From contig NZ_KI783301.1 in the NCBI RefSeq assembly GCF_000510645.1, forward strand, positions 2,549,151 through 2,613,150: 64,000 bases of DNA. The letters are read 5' to 3'. This stretch comes from Thermicanus aegyptius DSM 12793. GTDB lineage: Bacteria > Bacillota > Bacilli > Thermicanales > Thermicanaceae. This document shows positions 47,655 through 57,677 of this stretch, in pieces (position 1 is the stretch's first letter; each line of letters opens with the position of its first letter). A program made the translations under genes and the position numbers. The notes under the pieces were generated by a model. The model was not told where the DNA came from. It searched no databases and saw only the letters and a program-made list of their open reading frames with translations.

Positions 47655-47699
47655 AAACATTTCCTCAATATAATAGACGTTTGTTTTGAGGAAATGTTT
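47655..47699. promoter_or_regulatory. 14-bp perfect inverted repeat upstream of the LuxR-type gene
   Basis: AAACATTTCCTCAA (47655-47668) and TTGAGGAAATGTTT (47686-47699) are separated by 17 bases, about 150 bases before the regulator start. It may be an operator, a terminator-like stem or a remnant of an insertion. The AT-rich stretch 47507-47654 has no gene. Confidence 0.5.
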
Positions 47700-47756
47700 C
47701 AATCAATGTTTCAATTATAGAATGTTTTCCCAAAAAAATTTTTTCCCATATCTTAA

Positions 47757-47793
47757 TAAACCCCTATCCTCTTTTATGTAAGGATAGGGGTTT
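47757..47793 (-). terminator. Terminator, near copy of the one at 43564
   Basis: ACCCCTATCCT pairs with AGGATAGGGGT, followed by T's on either side. The stem is the same as at 43568-43597. Confidence 0.7.
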
Positions 47794-47799
47794 CTTGGT

Positions 47800-47880
47800 T
47801 TATAGGGACCATCTTTTCATGACGATTTCTTTCATCTTCGCTCCCGAAAAAGGAGAGCCAAAATCATTCACAATTACTTC
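47800..47880 (-). pseudogene. Fragment of a paralogue of the 228-aa secreted protein
   Basis: On the minus strand one frame reads SPFSGAKMKEIVMKRW then stops, matching PFPGAKIKEIVIKR of the gene at 43633-44319. Only this block remains, and it overlaps the stop of the two-TM gene. The terminator next to it matches that of the intact gene, so this is the tail of a decayed copy. Confidence 0.6.
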
Positions 47881-48083
47881 TTCTTATGGTAAATCAATTT
47901 CAGAGCGATGGCGATGTTCACAATCAGGACAAGATAGAAGGATGGATTGAGATATTTCCCCCAAGATTCATTATAGGTTGAGGTTAATTCGTCTAGCTTT
48001 TGCGTGATTTGGGCTAGTTGCAGCATGAGGGCCAATCCGATCAAGCTGATGGAGAGTATAAATAGCCCCAAAAACTTTCTCAT
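47874..48083 (-). CDS. Two-TM small membrane protein (69 aa)
   Basis: A 69-residue protein with TM1 at about 4-24 (GLFILSISLIGLALMLQL) and TM2 at about 48-63 (FYLVLIVNIAIALKLIY), joined by a polar loop (QKLDELTSTYNESWGKY) and ending in HKKK. AAGAGG precedes the ATG at 48083. The topology is hairpin-like, with a basic C-terminus probably in the cytoplasm. I do not recognise the family. It lies between two decayed segments, which suggests it was placed there or kept while its neighbours decayed. Confidence 0.65.
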   Translation of the reverse strand: MRKFLGLFILSISLIGLALMLQLAQITQKLDELTSTYNESWGKYLNPSFYLVLIVNIAIALKLIYHKKK

Positions 48084-48106
48084 GTCTTTTTACCTCTTCA
48101 TATGGA

Positions 48107-48440
48107 TTAATTCTTAACTTCTTTCACCTTGATGTAGGTTCCGTCTTTATATTCATAGTACTCGATAGCAACTAGGTAATCCTGCCGGCTCAATCCCGAT
48201 ATCCTTCCACTTGAATTCCAATATTCCAATCTAAGCTGTGGTATGATCACCTTTTCATAATCTTTTCTTTAAAATAATTTTGGAAAAGATTCTCTCCATT
48301 GGCAATCCATCTTCACTTGGGAGTAAAGCTTCCTTTTTCTTTGTTGACTAGAAAATGGATGGTAGCGGTCATGACTACCAAAAAGCGGGTTCAACACCAT
48401 GAAAAACTCCTTTTTTAATATTCACCCTCCTCTCATGTTA
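48107..48440 (-). pseudogene. Decayed gene region with remnant of secreted-protein start
   Basis: GGAGGGTGAAT followed by ATT-AAA-AAA-GGA-GTT (from 48419) matches the ribosome site and first codons (LKKGV) of the 228-residue secreted gene, but the start is ATT and a stop follows soon. Further on, an open segment without a start codon reads GRISGLSRQDYLVAIEYYEY and ends at 48107. Frames change in between. It looks like one or two broken genes of the same cassette. Confidence 0.5.
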
Positions 48441-48460
48441 TGGTTATGCGGAATTACTCT

Positions 48461-48553
48461 TAAACGTAACCTCGCCGTCAAACCAAAGATATCAAAAATG
48501 ATTAAGATTGAAATCATACATTTTGTAGTATTTTTCTACTCCATTTTGTAGTA
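48461..48553 (-). promoter_or_regulatory. Repeated promoter/operator module B
   Basis: Two perfect CATTTTGTAGTA boxes (48519-48530 and 48542-48553), 23 bases apart, with the same TTTTTCTACT(C/T)-type linker as module A and a diverged copy of the downstream block (AAACGT, CCAAAGATATCA). It stands upstream of the decayed gene. Confidence 0.6.
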
Positions 48554-48667
48554 TTTTTTATGCAAAGAAATTGGGGGTGTTGATGATACGGGGAGTAGGG
48601 ATTTACCGAGACCGCTTCATCTCCTCCTGCATAGGATGAATCAACTGAACCTAAACGAGGTGATCTG

Positions 48668-49042
48668 ATGGAAATACCTATCGCAGGATTTCTGTATGAA
48701 CATGAGAATGAGGATGAACACCGGCATGAATTGATGATTACCTCATGGAACGGGAGACCTGTCCATCTTCATCCGTTTGCCGGAATCACGTCCTATGAAG
48801 TGGGGCATCGGCACAGGTACTCCGGTGTAACGGAACCGGCCCCGAGTGGTGTGCCCCACACCCATCGGTATGAAGCGGTTACCTCTTTTAATGATGGACA
48901 TACCCATGTGATCCGGGGGGTAACCGGACCGGCCATCCCTGTGCCTGGAGGAGGCCATATCCATTATTTTGAAGGAGTAACCACAGTGAATGGACACATC
49001 CCTCATACGCACACCTACAGTGGTCGGACGGGGATCGCTTGA
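48668..49042 (+). CDS. YmaF-family histidine-rich protein
   Basis: This 124-residue protein without a signal peptide is built of repeated GHxHxYxGVT-like units: GHRHRYSGVT, PHTHRYEAVT, GHTHVIRGVT, GHIHYFEGVT and PHTHTYSGRT. It matches the YmaF family of Bacillus, whose function is not established; the His-rich repeats suggest metal binding or a beta-solenoid. ATG 48668 follows GAGGTGAT. It is transcribed away from the accessory cassette and followed by a terminator. Confidence 0.85.
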   Translation: MEIPIAGFLYEHENEDEHRHELMITSWNGRPVHLHPFAGITSYEVGHRHRYSGVTEPAPSGVPHTHRYEAVTSFNDGHTHVIRGVTGPAIPVPGGGHIHYFEGVTTVNGHIPHTHTYSGRTGIA

Positions 49043-49094
49043 TCCCATGAAAGCGGTTGGATACTCATTATATCCCCATCCGAAGAATCGAATG

Positions 49095-49140
49095 AAAAAA
49101 CCCCAAGGCTTCTCCTGGAAGCCCTGGGGTTATCTCTTTT
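49095..49140. terminator. Bidirectional terminator
   Basis: AACCCCAAGGCTTC pairs with GAAGCCCTGGGGTT with one mismatch, with T's on both sides; it lies between the convergent ymaF and vanY-type genes. Confidence 0.8.
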
Positions 49141-49172
49141 ACAACATCCAACTTTACGCTTTATGAATTCAC

Positions 49173-50285
49173 TTATTGAGTGGTTTCAAACGTATCTAAA
49201 GCGAAAAACTCATCCAGGGTGATCTTCCGCTTCGCGATTTCCTTCGCCACGTTAACCCCCACATAGCGGATATGCCAAGGTTCGTAGGAATAACCCGTAA
49301 TCTCTTCTTTTCCTTTGGGGTAACGGATGATAAATCCAAAATCGGGGGCATGTTCCGCCAGCCACTTCCCTTCCTTTGTCTCCCCGAAGTTCTCCACCAA
49401 CCGATTCCCTACGCTCGTGCTGGAAATGTCAATGGCTAACCCGGTCTGATGCTCGCTCTGCCCTGGGAAGGCACTGATCCGGCCCGCCGCCTCTTCCCCC
49501 ATCGTCTTTATCTTATTCTCATAAATCGATTTCTGCATCGAATAGGAGCGGAACCCTGAAACACCTGTGAGATTCATATCTTCTTCCGCCGCCTTTTTAA
49601 ATAAAGCTTCCAGCGCTTCGGCCGCTTCTTTCCTCAAACTCTTCTTCGGGCTCTCCTCTTGGAAGGAGAAGGGAATTTTTAAGGGCACCAAATCGGAGGG
49701 GATGTAGTCGTTGGGGAGATTCCTCTCCTTGTTCACCAAAATCACGGGGTCGTCCAAGTTGGTAACGACCGTTTTCCCCGTTTGATCTACTTTGATCGTA
49801 TCTTCCAAGGAATACCGGACCATCAATTGTATCTCTGCGATTTTTCCTTTGTAAGCGGCCTTTACGGTGAGCACATCCCCCGTTTTGGCCTCAGGAGAGA
49901 CCCGCACGATTCCACCTTTTCGTATGCTGCCCAAGTTGGGGTCCATCATCTCATAATTGATCCCTTCGCTGTCGATTTGCTCCTGCCGCTGATCCGCAAA
50001 GGTAGCGACTAAAGTTAACTTTTCTTCTCCCCCAGGCGGCAGGAATCCATGATCTGCACGAATCTCTAACCCTTCCACTTCGGCGGTTTTTGCCGGAGAG
50101 GAGGTATCCCCAAAGGACATATCCTGCTCAAGAGGTGCTTCTCCTTCTGGCTTCTCTCTATCGGGGGAGGCCCCCTTCCCTATAAAATGAACGCCCCAGC
50201 CATAAAACAATAGGAAAAAAAAAGCCCCGATCAGGAGAAAAAGAAGCATTTCAAAAAAACGATATCTCTTTCTCTTTTTTGACAA
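49173..50285 (-). CDS. D-Ala-D-Ala carboxypeptidase, VanY/LdcB type, membrane anchored
   Basis: This cell-wall peptidase of 370 residues has a TM anchor (about 10-32), a linker, an Ig-like beta domain at about 70-165, and a C-terminal VanY domain. Zinc-site motifs are SGFRSYSMQ, SEHQTGLAID and EPWHIRYVG. It trims terminal D-amino acids from muropeptides. The extra Ig-like domain (EGLEIRADHGFLPPGGEEKL) may help substrate or wall binding. It starts at 50285 and appears monocistronic. Confidence 0.9.
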   Translation of the reverse strand: MSKKRKRYRFFEMLLFLLIGAFFFLLFYGWGVHFIGKGASPDREKPEGEAPLEQDMSFGDTSSPAKTAEVEGLEIRADHGFLPPGGEEKLTLVATFADQRQEQIDSEGINYEMMDPNLGSIRKGGIVRVSPEAKTGDVLTVKAAYKGKIAEIQLMVRYSLEDTIKVDQTGKTVVTNLDDPVILVNKERNLPNDYIPSDLVPLKIPFSFQEESPKKSLRKEAAEALEALFKKAAEEDMNLTGVSGFRSYSMQKSIYENKIKTMGEEAAGRISAFPGQSEHQTGLAIDISSTSVGNRLVENFGETKEGKWLAEHAPDFGFIIRYPKGKEEITGYSYEPWHIRYVGVNVAKEIAKRKITLDEFFALDTFETTQ

Positions 50286-50390
50286 ACCCTTTCCCTCTCT
50301 CCATCCCTTTTAGGTAGTTCACTTACAGCCTCTCCATTATACCATATCTTCCGAACTAAGATGGGGAAAAGGAGCTTTCTTCTTATTCTT

Positions 50391-51626
50391 CTATTCATTC
50401 GGGGCGTTGATTTCGACAGCCGCCTTTTGACCCTTTTCCTCGAGAAACTGAAGGGAAGAGGCAAACCAAGCGATTAGGGCTGAAAATAAGATGGCTATGC
50501 CGATCAGCACCAATACTCCCCTAAGCCCAATCCACTCCGCGACGGTTGCGCTTACCGCCATCCCTAAGGGTATGCTCCCCTGGGCGACTAACAACCGCAC
50601 GCTTTGTACCCTCCCCCTTAAGGAATCCGGAACCCGTTGCTGATAAATGATCCCTGAAAAGGTATTCCAAATCGCTACGCCAAGTCCAAATCCGCCTACA
50701 AATCCAACGGCATACCATAAAGTGTTTGCAAAAAAGAGAGCGAGGATGGAGACCCCCGAAAAAGCATGAGCTCCAAGCATCACCGACTTTTTCGAAAACG
50801 GAGCCAGCAATGGGCCCACCAAACTGCCGATCAGCATTCCGATTCCCGCGGAGGATTGGACGATTCCCACTCCGTCGGCACTTACATGCAACAACTCCAC
50901 GCAAAAAGGAACAAAAAGAGCGAGGATCATTCCTCCGCCAAAATTGCTGGTGGCGGCAAGCCCCAATAACCAGATGAGGCCCCTATTCTCCCGATAAAAT
51001 GCGAATCCCTCAACCAACTCACGGAAAAGATGAACCCGAGATTCCCTTGGAATGGGACGGGAAGGTAACAGGAATAATGTGAGAGTAGAAACGGCAAAGG
51101 TGATCGCATCAACCAAGAGAGCATTCGGGGCACCAAAACTTGAGATAAAGATCCCGGCGAGGATGGGACCGAGAAGAGCCGATCCGTGGATGGAAGTATT
51201 CAGTAAACTATTGGCGTTTAACAATTCTTCTTTCCGAACCAATGAAGGAAGAAACGCAAAGGAGGCCGGTTGGAAGAAAGCTTCTGCGATACCCAGTATT
51301 ATATTGACGATAAATAAATGCCATAGCTGCAACGTGCCTGACGCATACAGAAAAACGGGAGTCAGCAAGGCTGCGGTTCGAATCAGATCGGTAACCAACA
51401 TCGTCGTACGCCTATCCCACCGATCCACCAGCACCCCTGCAAACAGGCGAAAAAGAACAAGGGGAATCGCCTCCGCCAATAATATCCCTCCCGTCGCCGC
51501 CTTTGATCCGGTCAGGGTGTAGACAAACCATGCCATCGCCAACATGGTGAAGGGAGTGCCGATCGCAGACACCGTTTGACCCAGCCATAAGATGACGAAA
51601 TGCCGATTGTGAAGCAATCTGCCCAT
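50391..51626 (-). CDS. MFS transporter (MFS_3 / MdfA-like exporter group)
   Basis: This 411-residue membrane protein has twelve hydrophobic segments. The A-like motif GVLVDRWDRRTTML is in the first cytoplasmic loop, and the second half has GRVQSVRLLVAQG. This pattern is common in Bacillus multidrug or macrolide exporters (YfiS-type) and in enterobactin-like exporters. ATG 51626 follows GGGGGAG; upstream in-frame starts (51650) lack a site. The substrate is not known. Confidence 0.85.
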   Translation of the reverse strand: MGRLLHNRHFVILWLGQTVSAIGTPFTMLAMAWFVYTLTGSKAATGGILLAEAIPLVLFRLFAGVLVDRWDRRTTMLVTDLIRTAALLTPVFLYASGTLQLWHLFIVNIILGIAEAFFQPASFAFLPSLVRKEELLNANSLLNTSIHGSALLGPILAGIFISSFGAPNALLVDAITFAVSTLTLFLLPSRPIPRESRVHLFRELVEGFAFYRENRGLIWLLGLAATSNFGGGMILALFVPFCVELLHVSADGVGIVQSSAGIGMLIGSLVGPLLAPFSKKSVMLGAHAFSGVSILALFFANTLWYAVGFVGGFGLGVAIWNTFSGIIYQQRVPDSLRGRVQSVRLLVAQGSIPLGMAVSATVAEWIGLRGVLVLIGIAILFSALIAWFASSLQFLEEKGQKAAVEINAPNE

Positions 51627-51751
51627 AGAGAGATTCTCCCCCATCTTCATGAGTGTTCTTTTTTCCTGCTTCGGTTACTAACCCTCATTATAACAGGGGA
51701 GTAGGGCGTTTCAGTGAAATTAAAGAAAAATTTATCTTCCGTTGGGATCAT

Positions 51752-53278
51752 TTAAACGGAGAGATCAACGCCGAGTACCCCAATCCTCTCCCCTGCAGGA
51801 TTTGAAATCGCTGCGGAGACGGTAATGCAGGGGAGTTTCGTAATGGCGGAGACGTAAACCCTTGAAACGAAAAATCCTTCCCTCATCGCCCCCTGCCACC
51901 ATTCCCTCTGTTTCGCATTTAATAGCCCGGCCGCCGGCTCTGAGAATATAAAGGTGCCGTCCGCCCGGTTCGACCATATGGCGGAAAGATCCGGATGCTC
52001 TTTCAAAAAAGATTTTAACAGGCGAGCATGCAGATCCGGATCTAACGAAAGAATCTCCGGCTTTTTCGTCATCTCTAATAGGCTGCTCTTCATGTGTTCC
52101 AATTTCTCCGCGAAGGAATCTAAAAGAATTTCCTTTTTGTCCATATGGCTCGATATGGACTGTTTCAGTTCCTCAGATTCTTTCAACAGGTTGCTGTTTA
52201 CATCTTTGAGCGCATTAATTTGCCCACGTTGTTCTTTCACTTGGGTTAAAGTAAGTCCCACCATTTTGATCGTCTCATTGATAATTTCCACTGCCGATTG
52301 AAGTTCCACCGCCGTTTTTTGAATCATCTCTTCTTGCTTGTAGACGGCACCCACCGCACGCTCCACCTTCTCATTAACCTGGATGACGCTGTTTAAAATA
52401 AGGCCGATTCTCCGTTTCACGTCGGCGATGACCGATAAGCCCCGTTTCACCCCTTCTTTCTCTTTTTCAACCGCTTCCGTCACTTCTTTAATACGCCCCG
52501 TCACCTCTTCGATTAAAGAGGAGGAGCGCTCCAATGCCTCTTTGCTCTGATTGGCCAACTGTTTCATCCGTGAAGCCACGACGGTAAAGCCTTTTCCATG
52601 TTCCCCGGTTCTCGCCGCTTCGATGGATGCGTTGATGGAAAGCATCGAAGTTTCCCCAACAATTTTGACCAAAAAATGATTTAATTCTTCGATGGAAGAA
52701 AGATGGCGAATCAGTTCATCGATCTTTTCCTGCACCAAATGATTGGATGTTGTCAGTGCCTCCATGACCCGATCCGTGGTATTTAGATATTCGGCAACTT
52801 CCGCCACCACGCCCTTTGTTTCGGTCATGCCCTCATCCATTTGATCCATTAGGCCATGCAGCTGGTGTGCCGTTTCCGTTACATGATTCATCTTCTCAAA
52901 AGCGGTCTCTATGCGTTCCTTGGCGAATCCACTTTTTTCCTGAAGAGAGATTTCCCGCTCTTGGGAGAGATCTGCAGATTGCTGCAATCCAAGAATATGG
53001 CGATTTACTTCCTCCATTACCCCGCTTAGACGGTCTGCAGCCACTTGAATATCGTAGATCATCTTTTGTTTGGTGCTTTCTAACGCTTCCAGTTGTAACT
53101 CGGTTTTTCTCATCTCCCGGTCTTTAATGACCACATAGCCTAAAATGATTAAATCAACGAATATCAATACGACTTTTTGCCACCAAACGAGATCAACCCA
53201 TCCTATAAAAAAAAGAGAGAATGCTAGAATCAGGAATAATAGAAAGTTTATTCTCTTCACACGTTCCATTTCTTTCAC
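51752..53278 (-). CDS. Chemoreceptor-like protein with C-terminal Cache-like domain
   Basis: This 508-residue protein has two close N-terminal TM helices (about 11-27 and 33-51) with almost no extracytoplasmic part, then a chemoreceptor signalling domain (tip [20 protein letters not shown]), and a C-terminal sensor (DLSAIWSNRADGTFIFSEP; REWWQGAMREGFFVSRVYVS; ERIGVLGVDLSV) that resembles half of a Cache domain. The sensor would be cytoplasmic. It may sense an internal ligand. The start at 53278 is a GTG with a weak site. No chemotaxis gene is nearby. Confidence 0.82.
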   Translation of the reverse strand: MKEMERVKRINFLLFLILAFSLFFIGWVDLVWWQKVVLIFVDLIILGYVVIKDREMRKTELQLEALESTKQKMIYDIQVAADRLSGVMEEVNRHILGLQQSADLSQEREISLQEKSGFAKERIETAFEKMNHVTETAHQLHGLMDQMDEGMTETKGVVAEVAEYLNTTDRVMEALTTSNHLVQEKIDELIRHLSSIEELNHFLVKIVGETSMLSINASIEAARTGEHGKGFTVVASRMKQLANQSKEALERSSSLIEEVTGRIKEVTEAVEKEKEGVKRGLSVIADVKRRIGLILNSVIQVNEKVERAVGAVYKQEEMIQKTAVELQSAVEIINETIKMVGLTLTQVKEQRGQINALKDVNSNLLKESEELKQSISSHMDKKEILLDSFAEKLEHMKSSLLEMTKKPEILSLDPDLHARLLKSFLKEHPDLSAIWSNRADGTFIFSEPAAGLLNAKQREWWQGAMREGFFVSRVYVSAITKLPCITVSAAISNPAGERIGVLGVDLSV

Positions 53279-53458
53279 ATTCCCATCTCATAAAATGTAA
53301 TGTTTTCTTACATTATATCAGTTTAGCGCGATAAATCAATAATAATTAGACTATTTTGGTTTCCGAAAGAAAAGAATGGCCTCTTCACCTATCCTCACAA
53401 GCATTCTTGGAGTATAATGATAGGTATCGGATAAAAGATACCAGCCGGGAGGGTTACC

Positions 53459-54436
53459 ATGAAAAGGATGCCGTTAGCCGAACGGGGGATCTCCACCAGT
53501 CGGCTTGTTCTTGGGTGCATGTCGTTCGGAGGAGAATGGAGTCGAAATGAGATTACAGAAGAGGATATTCTTCAAGCGGAAAGGGCGGTTGATGCGGCGC
53601 TCTCAATCGGCATCTCTATGTTCGATCATGCCAATATTTATACGAGGGGGAAAGCGGAGGAGACCTTCGGCCGCGTGTTGAAAAGAAAACCCGGATTAAG
53701 GGAAAAAATCGTGATTCAATCAAAGTGCGGAATTCGTTTCGCCGAAGGGTCGGTTCCCGGACGGTACGACTTCTCTAAGGAACATATTTTAAAGGAAGTG
53801 GACGGAAGCTTGCAACGGCTTGGGATTGAGTATTTGGATGTCCTGCTTCTCCATCGCCCCGACCCGTTGATGGATCCGGAAGAGGTGGCGGAAGCGTTAG
53901 GAAAGCTAAAATCTTCAGGCAAAGTGCGTTATTTTGGCGTCTCCAACATGAACGCGGCCCAAATACGCTTCTTACAGCAGGCACTACCGGATCGCATAGC
54001 GGTTAACCAGCTTGAACTCAGCTTGGCTCGATTGGACTTTCTGGACGAAGGTGTCCACGTGAATCAAAAAGCCGGAACAGCGGTCCATTTTTCCGAAGGA
54101 CTGTTGGAGCATTGTCAAATGGAAAAAATCCAGATTCAAGCTTGGGGGCCCCTCGCACAAGGGAGATTCTCCGGACGGCCGCTCACGGACGAACCGGAAA
54201 ATATACGGAAAACAGCGCACCTCGTTCAGCAAATGGCTTCCGAAAAAGAAACAACCCCGGAAGCCATCGTCCTGGGCTGGTTGATGAAGCATCCTGCCAT
54301 GATCCAGCCGGTGATTGGCACCGCCAATCCGGATCGCATAGTAGCCTGTAAAGATGCCGAAAGACAATCACAGCTCATGACCCGAGAGGAATGGTACACC
54401 CTTTATGTAAGTTCACGGGGGAAAGCTCTTCCGTAA
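53459..54436 (+). CDS. Aldo/keto reductase (YdhF-like)
   Basis: This 325-residue oxidoreductase has the AKR fold with catalytic residues: D55 in SMFDHAN, Y60 in IYTRGKAE, K86 in VIQSKCG and H125 in LLLHRPD. The YdhF group reduces aldehydes and ketones with NADPH. ATG 53459 follows GGGAGGG. A perfect TATAAT at about 53413 is without a good -35. Its 3' end overlaps the convergent arginase-fold gene by 34 bases. Confidence 0.92.
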   Translation: MKRMPLAERGISTSRLVLGCMSFGGEWSRNEITEEDILQAERAVDAALSIGISMFDHANIYTRGKAEETFGRVLKRKPGLREKIVIQSKCGIRFAEGSVPGRYDFSKEHILKEVDGSLQRLGIEYLDVLLLHRPDPLMDPEEVAEALGKLKSSGKVRYFGVSNMNAAQIRFLQQALPDRIAVNQLELSLARLDFLDEGVHVNQKAGTAVHFSEGLLEHCQMEKIQIQAWGPLAQGRFSGRPLTDEPENIRKTAHLVQQMASEKETTPEAIVLGWLMKHPAMIQPVIGTANPDRIVACKDAERQSQLMTREEWYTLYVSSRGKALP

Positions 54437-55236
54437 GATGAACATACGGATTGTCCTGATGGAAGTGCCCCCTCACAGGAATTCATGATCGTATCCAAAA
54501 TCAGGCGGTTGGCCAATTCATTTTTCCGAATGCATGGTTCGCTCTCCGCCTGAAGGATTTCCAGAGGAGAGAGCGGATATTCTCCGCAGATATCCACGCC
54601 GGAAACGGTATAATGAGACAAAATGGATCTCACCAGCCGAACAAGCTCATGAATTTTCATGTTTCCTTGGTCCCAATCGGTGACAACTTCAGTTCGATCT
54701 AACACATCCTTGTCGATGCTGATATAAACAGTTCTTGTTGGAATGTGAGAAACGATCCTGTGGCTTAGCGAATCGATGGTTCCTGAAGATTCGTTCAAAA
54801 ACATCGAAACTTTTTCCCGCATATGCGGAGGAATCTGATTCTCTAATTCCTTCTCCGCACCTACGATGATCACTTTATGAAGCATCGGGAGACGGTCGAG
54901 CGCCTGTAAGACCCATGAACCACAAGAGATGATTGAGCAGGAAGGAGCTTCCATCATATCGGTATGATGGTCAAACAAGATTAACGTAAAAGGTTCGGCA
55001 ATTTCAGATAAAAACAGCAGAGAGACATAATGGTAATTTCCACTCCCCAGGAAGGTAATGCCCCTGTTTTTCCGTTTTTTCACTCTTTGCTGGATTTTTG
55101 AAAGTGAATCCATTTCACAATACCGATTCGTGCTGCGAATATCGGAAAGATCAATCCACTCATAAATGGGGCGTTTAAACTGTCTTTGAAACTTATAGGT
55201 TTCATCAAAGTTCAAAACCGTGACTTGGAGATTCAT
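54403..55236 (-). CDS. Arginase-fold (ureohydrolase superfamily) protein
   Basis: This 277-residue protein has the metal-site motifs of the arginase/deacetylase fold: GSGNYHYVS (His), LILFDHHTDM (D-x-H-x-D core) and YISIDKDVLD (the second Asp pair). The first motif is GSGNYH rather than the usual GGDHS, so the substrate is probably not arginine. It lies at the end of the glycan cluster, where a deguanidylating or deacetylating enzyme could act on a sugar. The overlap with the convergent reductase gene is 34 bases. A metal-dependent amidine hydrolase is the main alternative. Confidence 0.78.
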   Translation of the reverse strand: MNLQVTVLNFDETYKFQRQFKRPIYEWIDLSDIRSTNRYCEMDSLSKIQQRVKKRKNRGITFLGSGNYHYVSLLFLSEIAEPFTLILFDHHTDMMEAPSCSIISCGSWVLQALDRLPMLHKVIIVGAEKELENQIPPHMREKVSMFLNESSGTIDSLSHRIVSHIPTRTVYISIDKDVLDRTEVVTDWDQGNMKIHELVRLVRSILSHYTVSGVDICGEYPLSPLEILQAESEPCIRKNELANRLILDTIMNSCEGALPSGQSVCSSYGRAFPRELT

Positions 55237-55354
55237 TGGTTCACACTCCCCTCATTTGTTGAGCGTGTTGTTTTTCCCGGCAACTCTGCTCTACAACTTC
55301 GCGTTACGTCAGGAGCAATCATTTTTTCTCACAAGCCACCATTTCGTTCTTATT

Positions 55355-55392
55355 AAAAAACCCCCCCAATCCACGATCTGGACAGGAGGTTT
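55355..55392 (-). terminator. Terminator of the glycan gene cluster
   Basis: On the minus strand AACCTCC and TGTCCA pair with TGGATT and GGGGGTT, followed by six T. It overlaps the stop of the small gene at 55391. Confidence 0.6.
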
Positions 55393-55626
55393 AAGGCTTA
55401 GCAAAAGAGATACCGTTCTCCAACACGGAGAGAAAAGGGGCTCTTTCGCATAGGATCACCACAGCCATACCATCCTGTTCAGAGAGAACTTTCGCTCCGT
55501 ACGGGCCCTTCAATCCGTATATGCTCAAGGAACGACTCTCTTGCGAACAGAAGGAATGGATCATTGGATGGGGATCACCCTTTCTTTTCTTGCTTAGCTT
55601 TACCATACTATAAAGCGATCGTGGAA

Positions 55627-55630
<4 letters not shown>
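55391..55630 (-). CDS. Small hypothetical protein in the glycan cluster (79 aa)
   Basis: A 79-residue ORF begins with a TTG overlapping the stop of the mannose pyrophosphorylase gene (TTGA). It has no signal peptide; its middle has SRSLSIYGLKGPYGAKVLSE. No family is recognised. The overlap and the terminator directly after suggest that it is transcribed with the cluster, but no ribosome binding site is clear, so it may not be translated. Confidence 0.45.

Positions 55631-57677
<2,047 letters not shown>

Noticed and set aside
47655-47699. Insertion-sequence terminal inverted repeat
   Set aside because: There is no transposase, no target-site duplication and only 17 bases between the arms.
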